This document shows positions 9,473 through 18,571 of a DNA stretch of 64,000 bases, one piece after another. This stretch comes from an uncultured Paludibaculum sp. Lineage in GTDB: Bacteria > Acidobacteriota > Terriglobia > Bryobacterales > Bryobacteraceae. Within the stretch, counting starts at the first letter, position 1. Every line of letters starts with the position of its first letter. The notes under the pieces were generated by a model that searched no databases, was not told the DNA's origin, and was given only the letters and a program-made list of their open reading frames with translations. The translations under genes and the position numbers were made by a program. The stretch is from NCBI RefSeq assembly GCF_963665245.1, contig NZ_OY762267.1, forward strand, positions 3,692,001 to 3,756,000. The letters run 5' to 3'.

Positions 9473-10801
9473 CTACTCAATCCCCAGACGTTTCTGCATC
9501 TCCTCGAGCGTGTGTCCTTTGGTCTCGGGATACCAGAGGAGGACAACAAAGAATTGGACGGCCATCATGACGGCGAAGAAGACAAAGGGGGCGGCTCCGG
9601 AGGTGGCGGCAATGACCGGGAAGATTCCGGAGAGGACGGCGTTCATAGCCCAGTGAGTGAAGCTGCCGAGGGACTGCCCCTTGGCTCGGACGCGATTGGG
9701 AAAGACCTCACTGAGGTAGACCCAGATCACAGCACCTTGGGAGAAGGCAAAAAACGCAATGAAACCGACGAGCAGCCAAACCAGCAGATGCTGGTTGGCA
9801 TGAGAGGCGAAGATCCAGGAGACGCCGCCAAGGCAGATGGCCGTCCCAACCGAGCCGACGAGGAGCATGGTCTTGCGGCCGATCTTGTCGATGACGGTCA
9901 TGGCCAGCATGGTGGACAGCAGGTTGGTGGCGCCGATGGCAACGGCCTGGAGATCGCCTGAGACTTTGGAGAAGCCTGCCTGGGCAAAGATGTCGTTGAG
10001 GTAATAGAGGATGGCATTGATGCCGCTCAACTGGTTGAACATGCCGATGGTGACGGCCAGGAAGATGGGGAAGCGGTACTTCCACGAGAAGAGCGGCTCG
10101 TTGGCGTGCCCGTGATCGGCATCGATGGAGGTGACGATGTCGTTGAGTTCCTGCTTGTAGTTGGGTTCCCCGCTGAGGCGGAGCACTTCGCTGGCCTCGG
10201 GCGCGCGGCGCATCTTGACGAGCCAGCGGGGGCTCTCGGGGATGGTGAAGAGCATCACCAGGAAGAAGGCGGCGGGGAAGGCTGCGACGCCGAGCTTCCA
10301 GCGCCATTCGGAGTCGCCAAGACCGGCCAGACCCACCAGGAAGTTAGAGAGGTAGGCGAGCAGGATGCCAAAGACGATGTTGAACTGGAACATGCCGACC
10401 AGGCGGCCCCGCCAACGCGCGGGGGCGATTTCGGCGATGTACATGGGGCCAAGGACAGAGGAGCCGCCAATGGCCAGGCCTCCGAGGAATCGGGCGGTGA
10501 CGAACGAGTACCAGTCCCAGGCGAAGGCGCAGCCCAGAGCCGAAAGCAGATAGAAGACGGCGAGGACGCGCAAGCTGGCACGGCGGCCGTACTTGTCGCC
10601 AGGGATACCGGCGAAAATGGAGCCGATGATAGTGCCGTAGAGAGCGGAGGCGACCGTGAAGCCGAGGAGGCTGGGGGTGAGGGCGTAGACAAGGGTGAGA
10701 GCGTGGGTGGCGCCGGCAATGACGGCGGTATCGAAACCGAAGAGGAGCCCGCCCAGGGCGGCCACGATGGTGGCCTTCAGCAGGTAGGAATTGAGCTTCA
10801 T
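9473..10801 (-). CDS. MFS sugar-porter family transporter (sugar/H+ symporter type)
   Basis: A 442-residue inner-membrane transporter with 12 predicted membrane segments. The start at 10801 (MKLNSYLLKATIVAALGG) is chosen because the 14 residues before it are polar and lack homology to the family. Sugar-porter signatures are present: FGFDTAVIAG in helix 1, GDKYGRR in loop 2-3, YIAEIAPARWRGRLVGMFQ, PESPRWL at the end of helix 6, and PETKGHTLEEM at the C terminus. It resembles XylE/GalP/AraE symporters. Being first in a pair with the GH2 enzyme, it probably imports the monosaccharide released outside the inner membrane. Confidence 0.93.
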   Translation of the reverse strand: MKLNSYLLKATIVAALGGLLFGFDTAVIAGATHALTLVYALTPSLLGFTVASALYGTIIGSIFAGIPGDKYGRRASLRVLAVFYLLSALGCAFAWDWYSFVTARFLGGLAIGGSSVLGPMYIAEIAPARWRGRLVGMFQFNIVFGILLAYLSNFLVGLAGLGDSEWRWKLGVAAFPAAFFLVMLFTIPESPRWLVKMRRAPEASEVLRLSGEPNYKQELNDIVTSIDADHGHANEPLFSWKYRFPIFLAVTIGMFNQLSGINAILYYLNDIFAQAGFSKVSGDLQAVAIGATNLLSTMLAMTVIDKIGRKTMLLVGSVGTAICLGGVSWIFASHANQHLLVWLLVGFIAFFAFSQGAVIWVYLSEVFPNRVRAKGQSLGSFTHWAMNAVLSGIFPVIAATSGAAPFVFFAVMMAVQFFVVLLWYPETKGHTLEEMQKRLGIE

Positions 10802-11001
10802 ATAAAACGGCCTGCCCGCCGTCGACGGACACGGCGCGCGCAAGGTGCGAATGTATCACAAACGGGAGTTGAGGGCGCTGAAGCCGAGTGATCTCATTGA
10901 TAGTTCACCGATTTTAATACCTGATACTGATAGAATGTCGTGGCCGACACACCTCTGGCCTGCGCGACTCGGGCGCGGGCCGGCAGTGGGGGCCGCACCA
11001 C

Positions 11002-12852
11002 ATGGCACGGATCCGGCTCATCTCGCGATCTGTCTCTCCAAGTCCCAAGCAGACCGATCCAACGGCTGTCCGCCTCCACCTGGAGCGGATCCTCGGCTCG
11101 CCGGAATTCCTCAGCGCCACGCGGCTTCAGCAATTCCTCACTTTCGTGGTCGAACAGAAACTGGAAGGCGCGGTCTCCGTGAAGGAGACCGAGGTAGCCA
11201 TGCAGGTGTTCCACCGCCAATCGAGCTTCGACCCCAGCGGCGACTCGGTGGTCCGCGTCGCCGCCAGCAATCTCCGCAGCCGGTTGCGGGATTACTACCA
11301 GAGCACCGGGGCTCACGACAACATCCGCATCGAGCTACCCAAAGGCAAGTACCTCCCCACGTTCAGCGTCGGCCCAACACCCGCTCCGCAAGGTCACAAC
11401 GCCCGTCTGATCATAACGACCACCGCCGGTCTGGCCCTGCTGTTTATCGCGGCGGCCTGGTGGGGTTACTCGGCCTCCCGCGATCAGCGGCCTTCCTCCA
11501 TCGCGGTTCTCCCCTTTCTCAACCTCAGTAACAACCCCGAAAACGAGTACCTCACTGATGGGTTCGTCGAGGAAGTGACCACCTCGCTGGCCCAGGTGGA
11601 GGGTCTCAAGGTCGTGGCCCGCAGTTCCTCGTTCCAGTTCAAGGGCAAGAGCCCGGAGGTTCGAGTTGCCGGCCGGCAACTGGGCGTCGAGACGATTCTC
11701 GAAGGCAGCATCCGGACAGTGGGCCGGCGGGTCCGCATCAGCGCCCAACTCATCAAGGTCTCCGACGGCTTCCACATCTGGTCCCACACCTGGGATTCCG
11801 ACGGTGGCAATCTCATCGGGGTCGGCGACGAACTGGTTCGCCTCGTCGCGGGCACACTACAGCGTCCGAGCACCCCGCGCGGACAACTGCCGCGGGATCC
11901 AGAGGCCTACGATCTCTATCTGAAGGGCCAGTATGTAAAAGACCGCATCACCCCGGCGGAACTGGCCCGAAGCGTGGAACTCCTGCGCCGTTCCATCGCG
12001 AAAGACCCCAACTACGCGCCTGCTCACGCGGCCCTGGGTGAAGTCCTCGCCTCCCAGGCCTACTACAGTCTCACGCCGGACTGGGCGCTCATCGCCAGAG
12101 CCAAGGAGGAAGCAGGAAAGGCGCTCGCGCTGGACAATCAACTCGCCCACGCCCACGCGTTGCTGGCCTGGATTCAGTTCTTTGCCGATTGGGATTGGGT
12201 CGGGAGCGAGCAGGGCCTGCGCCGCAGCATCCAGCTAAACCCCAACCTTGCCAGGGCGCACGATTGGTATGCCCAGTACCTGACGGCGGCCGGGCGCGCC
12301 GACGATTCCCTGACGGAAGCCCGGCGCGCTCTCAGCCTCGATCCCTTGAACTACCGCACCAGCACAAACCTCAGCGTGGCTCTGTACTGCGCCCGTCACT
12401 TTGACGAAGCCATACGCCAAGCGCGCGAAGCGATGGAGCTCAACCCCCATTTCCACTTGGCGCACACCGTCGCTGGCGCCAGTCTCCAGGAGAAGGGAGC
12501 CTACCGCGAAGCGATCGTCGAGCTCGAGGCGGCACTGCGCGACAATCCAGCCGACGCCGACACGGTGGCGCATCTGACAGCCGTCCGATGGGCGACCGGC
12601 GACCGGGCGGCGGCCAGAAAGGGCCTGGATACGCTGGAGCACTGGCCGTCACCCGCGCCGACGCCATGGTATGAACTTGCTTACGCCTATTCCGTACTCG
12701 GAGATAGGACTAGAGCCTTTGAGGCTCTCGATCACGCCCGGAACGAACGAAGCAGCGACATGCCGTTTCTGCGAGCCGATCCCGCCTTTGAAAACCTCCG
12801 TAACGAGCCCCGCTTTCGCGCCCTCGAGGCCAGGATGGGCTGGCGCCGCTAG
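11002..12852 (+). CDS. membrane regulator: winged-helix, TolB-like and TPR domains
   Basis: A 616-residue protein. Residues 20-122 resemble the CadC/BTAD winged-helix region: VVRVAASNLRSRLRDYY looks like the recognition helix and IELPKGKYLPTF the wing. A membrane helix follows at about 136-156 (LIITTTAGLALLFIAAAWW). Residues 164-290 are the TolB/FlgO-like domain (SIAVLPFLNLSNNPENEYLTDG). From about 310 to 610 there are tandem TPR repeats with alternating A/L-rich helices. Such proteins are thought to be one-component regulators with a DNA-binding head inside and a sensing domain outside the inner membrane. It diverges from the sugar porter, so control of the sugar genes is possible but unproven. 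No clear Shine-Dalgarno was seen. Confidence 0.82.
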   Translation: MARIRLISRSVSPSPKQTDPTAVRLHLERILGSPEFLSATRLQQFLTFVVEQKLEGAVSVKETEVAMQVFHRQSSFDPSGDSVVRVAASNLRSRLRDYYQSTGAHDNIRIELPKGKYLPTFSVGPTPAPQGHNARLIITTTAGLALLFIAAAWWGYSASRDQRPSSIAVLPFLNLSNNPENEYLTDGFVEEVTTSLAQVEGLKVVARSSSFQFKGKSPEVRVAGRQLGVETILEGSIRTVGRRVRISAQLIKVSDGFHIWSHTWDSDGGNLIGVGDELVRLVAGTLQRPSTPRGQLPRDPEAYDLYLKGQYVKDRITPAELARSVELLRRSIAKDPNYAPAHAALGEVLASQAYYSLTPDWALIARAKEEAGKALALDNQLAHAHALLAWIQFFADWDWVGSEQGLRRSIQLNPNLARAHDWYAQYLTAAGRADDSLTEARRALSLDPLNYRTSTNLSVALYCARHFDEAIRQAREAMELNPHFHLAHTVAGASLQEKGAYREAIVELEAALRDNPADADTVAHLTAVRWATGDRAAARKGLDTLEHWPSPAPTPWYELAYAYSVLGDRTRAFEALDHARNERSSDMPFLRADPAFENLRNEPRFRALEARMGWRR

Positions 12853-12879
12853 CTCCATAACCCACTTGAAATCAACAGC

Positions 12880-12893
12880 TTTAACGCGTTAAA
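12880..12893. promoter_or_regulatory. 14-bp perfect palindrome, candidate operator
   Basis: TTTAACGCGTTAAA is a perfect palindrome in the 155-bp gap between the TPR regulator and the FHA-protease operon, 115 bp before the operon's start codon. A CG-centred palindrome of this kind is typical of LacI-family sites, but no LacI gene is in the window, so the binding protein is unknown. Confidence 0.4.
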
Positions 12894-13007
12894 AACATCC
12901 GCTAACTTCTGTTCACTGAGTAGTGGCCGGTAGACTCCCTGTGTCGGCGAGGCCCTTACGCCGCCGGCCTTCAAGCAATACGGCAGACAACTGCCCAGGG
13001 AGGAACA

Positions 13008-14753
13008 GTGGAAACCCACATACTCATCAAGATTCGGAACGCCGCCAAGTCTGGGCAGACCGAGGAGTTCTCCGCCACCAAACACCACGAGCTGATCATC
13101 GGCCGCGACCCCGCCTGCGAGCTCCGATTCGATGCCGAGTCCGATTTGGTCAGCCGTCGCCACGCCAAGATCACGCAGGCATCCGGTGACAGCCACGAGT
13201 ACACAGTTGCCGACCTGGGCAGCCGCAACGGCACTTTCGTCAATCATCAACGGATATTCAGCGCTGTTGCTCTCAATTGTGGCGACATCGTTCAGCTCGG
13301 CCCAGGTGGACCCGAGTTCGAGTTCGACCTCGAGCCGCGACCCGCGGAACTGGTCAAGGCGACACGCCTCGCCGATAGCGTCGTCGTCAGTTCCGGCTCC
13401 CCATTGCCGCCAACGCGAGAATCCGCACCAGTGCCGGCATCCGGCGGAGGCATCGGGAAAGCAACGGTGGAACGGATGATCGGGGAGACCAAGAGGCAGT
13501 CGAACCGGATCCTCTACGCAGTGGCTGGCAGTCTGCTGCTGGTCGTCGCGGCGCTGGCCACCTGGTTCTACTTCGCCCGCTCGAAACCGACGGTGGTCGT
13601 ACAGAAGATTGAACAGAAGCTCTCCCCCACCGGGCTCACCCCCACACAGATCACCCAGAACAACACCGACGCCACCGTGGAGTTCGAGGTCGGCTGGAAA
13701 CTCGTCGACATGGAGAGCGGCAAGCAGCTCTTCCACGTCGTGGTTCCCAACCGGCAGGCCGCGAAAGACAAGGAGGGGAAGCCGGTGAAAGGGAAGGATG
13801 GCAAGCCCCAGGAGGAAGAAATCGTCCAAGGCGCGGGCGACTACCTTCCAGCCTTCATGATCCTTGAGAACCGCCTGGAGCCGGTGCTCACCACCGACGA
13901 GGGCGGAGGCAAGAACTTTCCCATCGGCGGGCGGCACTTCGGCAGCGGCTTTGTCGTGAGCAACGACGGATTCATCCTAACCAACCGGCACGTCGCGGCG
14001 GCCTGGCACTCCTCCTATGGGTTTAGCAACGAGCAGGTCCGCGCCGGCCTGGTGCTCATCCCCGGTGAGCGGGAAATGCAGAAGAAGCCAATCCCCGTCC
14101 AGCAGTTCCCAGGCTACTGGGTGCCTGCTCAGGCCAAGTTGGTGGTAGAGGCCGGCTCGCTGCAACAGATCCAGCCGAACGTCCTGAAAGGCAAGGCGCT
14201 GGAAGGCCGCAACGACTATCTGGATGTCGCGTTCGCCAAGAATCGCATCCGGATTCCCGCCAAACTCTCCCGCATCTCAGACCGTATGGATGTCGCGATG
14301 GTGAAGATCGATCTACCACAGACGCTGAAGAAGGTCGAGCTGAACGACAACTGGGAGACCGTCAAAGTGGGCGATCCGGTCGTGATCCTCGGGTACCCCC
14401 AGGTCTCCTCCATGGTGCCGGTAATTGACGTCGCCGCCTCACGCGACATCCTGAACCAACAGGTGATCCAGAAGGAGGTCGCCGACCCGACCCTCTCTTC
14501 GGGCAACATCTCGCGCATCGTGCGTGGACAGGTCACCGCCTCGGAAGGCGCGCACTTCGGCGGCGACTTCTACCAGTTGACGATCAACTCCACTGGCCAC
14601 GGGAATAGCGGCGGACCGATGTTCGACGACCAGGGCCGGGTCATCGGCATCTTCACCCTGGGCTGGACCGACCAGCAGGGCGCGACGGTCACGGGCTCGA
14701 TTCCCATCCGCTATGGGATGGAACTGATGGGCGTCCACCCGGCCCAGAACTGA
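13008..14753 (+). CDS. FHA-domain transmembrane trypsin-like serine protease
   Basis: A 581-residue protein starting with GTG at 13008 behind a strong AGGGAGGA (12997-13004). Residues 1-110 form a phosphothreonine-binding FHA domain with the conserved GRD (R33), SRRH (49-52) and GSRNGTFVN (71-79). A linker and one membrane helix (about 168-190, ILYAVAGSLLLVVAALATW) separate it from a chymotrypsin/HtrA-type protease domain (about 300-575). That domain has a full triad: H328 in LTNRHVA, D428 in RMDVAMVKID, S534 in GHGNSGGP. There is no PDZ domain. FHA should be cytoplasmic and the protease periplasmic. It is first in an operon with two Ser/Thr kinases and a PP2C phosphatase, so kinase-controlled proteolysis across the membrane is a plausible role. 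Confidence 0.88.
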   Translation: METHILIKIRNAAKSGQTEEFSATKHHELIIGRDPACELRFDAESDLVSRRHAKITQASGDSHEYTVADLGSRNGTFVNHQRIFSAVALNCGDIVQLGPGGPEFEFDLEPRPAELVKATRLADSVVVSSGSPLPPTRESAPVPASGGGIGKATVERMIGETKRQSNRILYAVAGSLLLVVAALATWFYFARSKPTVVVQKIEQKLSPTGLTPTQITQNNTDATVEFEVGWKLVDMESGKQLFHVVVPNRQAAKDKEGKPVKGKDGKPQEEEIVQGAGDYLPAFMILENRLEPVLTTDEGGGKNFPIGGRHFGSGFVVSNDGFILTNRHVAAAWHSSYGFSNEQVRAGLVLIPGEREMQKKPIPVQQFPGYWVPAQAKLVVEAGSLQQIQPNVLKGKALEGRNDYLDVAFAKNRIRIPAKLSRISDRMDVAMVKIDLPQTLKKVELNDNWETVKVGDPVVILGYPQVSSMVPVIDVAASRDILNQQVIQKEVADPTLSSGNISRIVRGQVTASEGAHFGGDFYQLTINSTGHGNSGGPMFDDQGRVIGIFTLGWTDQQGATVTGSIPIRYGMELMGVHPAQN

Positions 14754-14779
14754 ATCGGAGGCGCAAGGCGGGAGGACCA

Positions 14780-15955
14780 GTGGCATCGATGCGCAATGCG
14801 TGGATTGGTGAGTACCGTGTCGTCGAGCTCATAGGCGCCGGCGGTATGGGAGAGGTGTACAAAGCCGTCCACGCGCACCTCGGCCGCGTTATTGCCATCA
14901 AGGTCCTCTCGCCCGGGTTGGCCGACGGCGCGGCGCTGAAGCGGTTCTACAGCGAGGCTGACATCCAGGCCAGCCTCCAGCATCCTGGCGTGGCCGACTA
15001 CCTCGGTTTCTATGAGTATGAGGGCCGGCCCTGCATCCTCATGGAGTATGTGGAGGGTGAAACCCTGGCCTCCATCATCGAGCGCCGCGGGGCACTCCCC
15101 ATCGAGGAAGCGGTCCACATCGTCAGGGAGATCGCCGGAGTCGTCGCGCATCTCCATGCCCGTGGAGTCATCCACCGCGACCTCAAGACAAGCAACGTGA
15201 AGATCACCCCCACGGGACAGATCAAGATCCTCGACTTCGGCATCGCGCAACACCAGCGGTCCGAACGTTTGACACGCGCCGGTGCGGTGGCCGGCACCCC
15301 GGCTGCCCTGGCTCCCGAGCAACTACGCGGCGAGGCCGTCACCTGTGCCACCGATGTATGGCAGCTCGGAATCCTGTTCTACGAGACACTCAGCGGCCAA
15401 CTCCCCTTCCAGGGGGGCACCAGCCAGGAGGCCTTCGCCCGCATCCTCTACGCCCAATGCCCGGACATCACCCAGTGCCGGCCTGGCGTGCCCGCGCCGG
15501 TGGCCCGGGTCGTCACTCGCTGCCTGGAAAAGGACCCCGCCAAACGCTACGGTTCGGCGGCGGAATTGCACCGGGCCGTCAGCCAACCGGAGGCCGCCAA
15601 ATCCTGGCGGCATGGGCTCGTCGCCGCCATCGGTGCCGCGCTGCTGGTTGCGGGCGGTATCGCGGTGGCCGTGCGCAGCGGCCATTCGGAGGTGCCCCAG
15701 AGAGCGGAAGCCGTTCGAAAGACGCCGGCGGACCTGAAGTCCGTCACCGTCGACACCATGGACGGCGCCGCAGAGGTCTATCGGGAAGGGGCGCTGGTCG
15801 GGACCACTCCCTACCAAGTGCAAGTCCGGCCTGGCGATACGGTCCACCTGACCCTGAAGCGCGAAGGCTTCCAGGACCTCCCCGTGCAATTCGAACCCAC
15901 GGAGCGCCGCAGCTACACCTACACCCTGCAGACCCAGAGGAGAGAGCAGAAATAA
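14780..15955 (+). CDS. Ser/Thr protein kinase with membrane helix and PEGA domain
   Basis: A 391-residue PknB-type kinase. GTG at 14780 is chosen because GGGAGGA (14770-14776) is close by; an in-frame ATG lies three codons later. The kinase domain (about 10-268) has the Gly loop IGAGGMGEVY, K41, E59, HRDLKTSN (catalytic D134) and DFG (D152). The activation-end motif reads GTPAALAPEQ instead of the usual GTPxYMAPEQ. A membrane helix (about 280-297) leads to a periplasmic PEGA domain (about 318-391, VYREGALVGTTPYQVQVRPG), a type of domain linked to surface glycan binding. It lies 26 bp after the FHA-protease gene. The cytoplasmic kinase may phosphorylate the FHA protein or the second kinase. 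Confidence 0.9.
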   Translation: MASMRNAWIGEYRVVELIGAGGMGEVYKAVHAHLGRVIAIKVLSPGLADGAALKRFYSEADIQASLQHPGVADYLGFYEYEGRPCILMEYVEGETLASIIERRGALPIEEAVHIVREIAGVVAHLHARGVIHRDLKTSNVKITPTGQIKILDFGIAQHQRSERLTRAGAVAGTPAALAPEQLRGEAVTCATDVWQLGILFYETLSGQLPFQGGTSQEAFARILYAQCPDITQCRPGVPAPVARVVTRCLEKDPAKRYGSAAELHRAVSQPEAAKSWRHGLVAAIGAALLVAGGIAVAVRSGHSEVPQRAEAVRKTPADLKSVTVDTMDGAAEVYREGALVGTTPYQVQVRPGDTVHLTLKREGFQDLPVQFEPTERRSYTYTLQTQRREQK

Positions 15956-15964
15956 GGAACAACT

Positions 15965-16807
15965 ATGATGTCCTGGCTTTCGAAATGGACGGCCAAGCCG
16001 GAGCCTTCCGGCGACATGCCCCCGACGGATCCCCCGCTGGCCAGCCTGCTCTCCGACACCGGCTGCCATCGCCAGTTGAATGAGGACTCCGCCCGCATCG
16101 TGAGGGCAGGCGAACGTGGCCTCCTCCTTGTGGTGGCCGATGGCATGGGCGGCCACAAAGCGGGCGAGGTGGCGAGTCAGACCGCGGTTGAGATGATCGA
16201 GCAGGAGTATCGCTCGGCCCGCGGCACGCCGGGTGAAGCGTTGGCCAAGGCGTTTCAGCGCGCGCATCGCGAAATCCTCAATCTGGCTGCCCACGATCCG
16301 TCGCTGAAGGGCATGGGCACCACCTGCACCGCGCTGGCGATCGTCCATCGTGAAGCCTGGGCCGCCCATGTGGGCGACAGCCGGCTCTACCTCATTCGCG
16401 ATGGCGGCATCTATCAGCTCTCCGAAGACCATACGCAATGCATGGAACTGGTGCGGCAGGGGGCGATGACCCTGGCCGAGGCCCACAAGCACGAGGATCG
16501 CAACGTGCTCTGCCGCGCCATGGGCACCCGTCCCGATCTCGACGCCATGACGTGGCCGGAGCCGTTGCCAGTGCAGGCCGGCGACTGCTTCCTGCTCTGC
16601 TCCGACGGACTGCACGACCTCGTGACCAATGCCGAAATCCGCGGCGTGGTGGCCGGTTCGGACACCCAGGAGGCCTGCCAGAAACTGGTCCAAATGGCTC
16701 GGGATCGCGGCGGCTACGACAACATCACCGTGGCTATCGCCCGAATCCCCACAGCGGAACAGCCAGAGGCGATGAAACCCACACGCCAACTGGAGGTAAC
16801 GGAATGA
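15965..16807 (+). CDS. PP2C-type Ser/Thr phosphatase
   Basis: A 280-residue PPM/PP2C phosphatase, the predicted antagonist of the flanking kinases. The metal-binding motifs are all present: TGCHRQLNEDS (E40, D41), VADGMGGHKAG (D59), VGDSRLYLIRDG, LLCSDGLHDL and GGYDNITV. This two-metal set suggests an active enzyme. It is cytosolic, with no membrane segment. The AAGGA Shine-Dalgarno (15954-15958) overlaps the stop codon of the kinase before it. Its own stop overlaps the next kinase's start in ATGA, so translation is probably coupled at both ends. Confidence 0.93.
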   Translation: MMSWLSKWTAKPEPSGDMPPTDPPLASLLSDTGCHRQLNEDSARIVRAGERGLLLVVADGMGGHKAGEVASQTAVEMIEQEYRSARGTPGEALAKAFQRAHREILNLAAHDPSLKGMGTTCTALAIVHREAWAAHVGDSRLYLIRDGGIYQLSEDHTQCMELVRQGAMTLAEAHKHEDRNVLCRAMGTRPDLDAMTWPEPLPVQAGDCFLLCSDGLHDLVTNAEIRGVVAGSDTQEACQKLVQMARDRGGYDNITVAIARIPTAEQPEAMKPTRQLEVTE

Positions 16808-18546
16808 CCGCGAAAACAGTGGGCAACTACCGCTTCACCCGTCAACTGGGCGCCGGCGGCATGGGCGCCGTCTTTGAAGCCATCGACGTCATGGTGGACA
16901 GGCGTGTCGCCATCAAGATGCTACGCAGCGAGATCGCCAGCCAGCCGGACCTCATCGAACGCTTCCGGGTGGAAGCCGCGACACTGGCCAAGCTGAGCCA
17001 CCCCTGCACGGCCACCCTGTTCAGCTTCTTCCGCGACGGGGAAGACTACTACATGGTGATGGAGTTCGTGCCGGGCCACACGCTGGAGGAGATCCTGAAA
17101 CGCTCCGGCCCCCTACCTGTCGAAACGGCCGTCTCCGTGATGCTGCAGGTGTTGCAGGGAGTGTCACACGCCCACAGCATGGGCGTGCTGCATCGGGACA
17201 TCAAGCCGGCCAACATCATGATCACGGACGACGGCCACGTGAAGGTCACCGACTTCGGCATCGCGCGGGTGCTGGGCTCCTCCCATCTCACCCGTGCCGG
17301 CAGCGTGATTGGCACGCTGGAGTATCTTGCACCCGAGCGCATCCGGTGGGAGGAGGCCGATATCCGATCTGACATTTACTCCGTCGGCGTCGTCCTCTTC
17401 GAGACTCTGACGGGTCGTATGCCATTCACGGGCGACACCGATCATGCGCTGTTGCAGGCCCATTTGGAACTGCCACCGCCGTCACTGTGGCAGATGGGGG
17501 TGGAGTGCGACCCGGCACTGGACGCCGTCGTGCATCGCGCACTCGAGAAACGGCAGGACGCGCGATTCCAATCCGCGCAGGAGTTCCACGACGCTTTGGC
17601 AGCCGTGCCGATCCGGACCATGAAGCCAACTCGCCTCGCCAGCCCACCGCCGGCTGTCGCCGAGACGCGGTTGGCGACAGCGCCGCTAGCTGCGACACGA
17701 CTGGCACCCACCATCCAGGCGATACCGCCACGGAGAAGACTACTCCTCTGGTCGGTGGCCGGTCTCGCTGCAATGCTGACAGTCGTCTCAGGGGTGACCA
17801 TCTGGATCCTGCGGCGGCCAGCCCCGGTGGTCGCTCCAGCCCCCGTCGTGGAAGCAGTTCGCAGTGCGCCGGCATCGATGGTTCCAGTCCCGGCTCCGGC
17901 TCCAGCCCTGCCGGCCGGATTGCTGGATCCGCCGGCACCCACAAGCAGCACGGCCCCGATTGTCCCCGCGCAATCGCCCAGAGTGACGGAGAAGCCGATC
18001 GCCCCGCCGCGGACAGCGCCCGTTCCGCAGGCTCGGAAGCCGTTGGATCTGCCACCCATTGAGACGGCCGCGCCGGCCGTGAAGCCACCAGAGCCTATCG
18101 AGCAACCGCGGGCGGCCGCACCCCCGATCGAAACACCTCCACCGCCCCCCGCAAGGCCTGCCGTCCGGTCGCTTCGCGACGTGAAGACTGTCTTCGTGGA
18201 GAAGATGCAAAACGACCTGGATTCCTACATCAAGGCCGAGATCGCCGAACAGATGCCCGAGTATCTGGCCGTGGTCCGGCGCAGGGAGGACGCGGATGCC
18301 ATCCTCAGCGGCCGAAGCGAAGAGACGTCGACCACCGGCTCAAAGGTCACGGGCGGGTACCTCGGCATCAAGGATCAGGCGCGCGGTGCTGTGAGATTGC
18401 GCGACCACACAGGCCGCGTCGACCTTTGGTCCGCCGAAGCCGGAGACAAGGCTCCGATCATCGGAGCCCTGAAGCGCGGCGGCAGCAAGAAGGTGGCCGA
18501 GCGGCTGGTAGGCAACCTCAGAAAGGCCATGAAGGCCACACGGTAA
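16804..18546 (+). CDS. Ser/Thr protein kinase with Pro-rich linker and unknown periplasmic domain
   Basis: A 580-residue kinase. The start ATG at 16804 overlaps the phosphatase stop (ATGA) and opens directly onto the kinase fold. The domain (about 8-270) has LGAGGMGAVFEA, K38, HRDIKPAN (D132), DFG (D150) and GTLEYLAPERI. A membrane helix lies at about 313-335, followed by a 110-residue Pro/Ala-rich spacer. The C-terminal domain of about 125 residues (DVKTVFVEKMQNDLDSYIKA onward, with DADAILSGRSEE and VRLRDHTGRVDLW) was not assigned to a named family. It resembles lipoprotein-like domains that include a DADAIL-type strand. Last gene of the operon. Confidence 0.9.
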   Translation: MTAKTVGNYRFTRQLGAGGMGAVFEAIDVMVDRRVAIKMLRSEIASQPDLIERFRVEAATLAKLSHPCTATLFSFFRDGEDYYMVMEFVPGHTLEEILKRSGPLPVETAVSVMLQVLQGVSHAHSMGVLHRDIKPANIMITDDGHVKVTDFGIARVLGSSHLTRAGSVIGTLEYLAPERIRWEEADIRSDIYSVGVVLFETLTGRMPFTGDTDHALLQAHLELPPPSLWQMGVECDPALDAVVHRALEKRQDARFQSAQEFHDALAAVPIRTMKPTRLASPPPAVAETRLATAPLAATRLAPTIQAIPPRRRLLLWSVAGLAAMLTVVSGVTIWILRRPAPVVAPAPVVEAVRSAPASMVPVPAPAPALPAGLLDPPAPTSSTAPIVPAQSPRVTEKPIAPPRTAPVPQARKPLDLPPIETAAPAVKPPEPIEQPRAAAPPIETPPPPPARPAVRSLRDVKTVFVEKMQNDLDSYIKAEIAEQMPEYLAVVRRREDADAILSGRSEETSTTGSKVTGGYLGIKDQARGAVRLRDHTGRVDLWSAEAGDKAPIIGALKRGGSKKVAERLVGNLRKAMKATR

Positions 18547-18571
18547 GGAGCAAAGGAAGAGGGGATTGGAG

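Noticed and set aside
15323-16789. 488-codon minus-strand frame opposite the kinase operon
   Set aside because: It overlaps real kinase and phosphatase genes with clear motifs; shadow of GC-rich codons.
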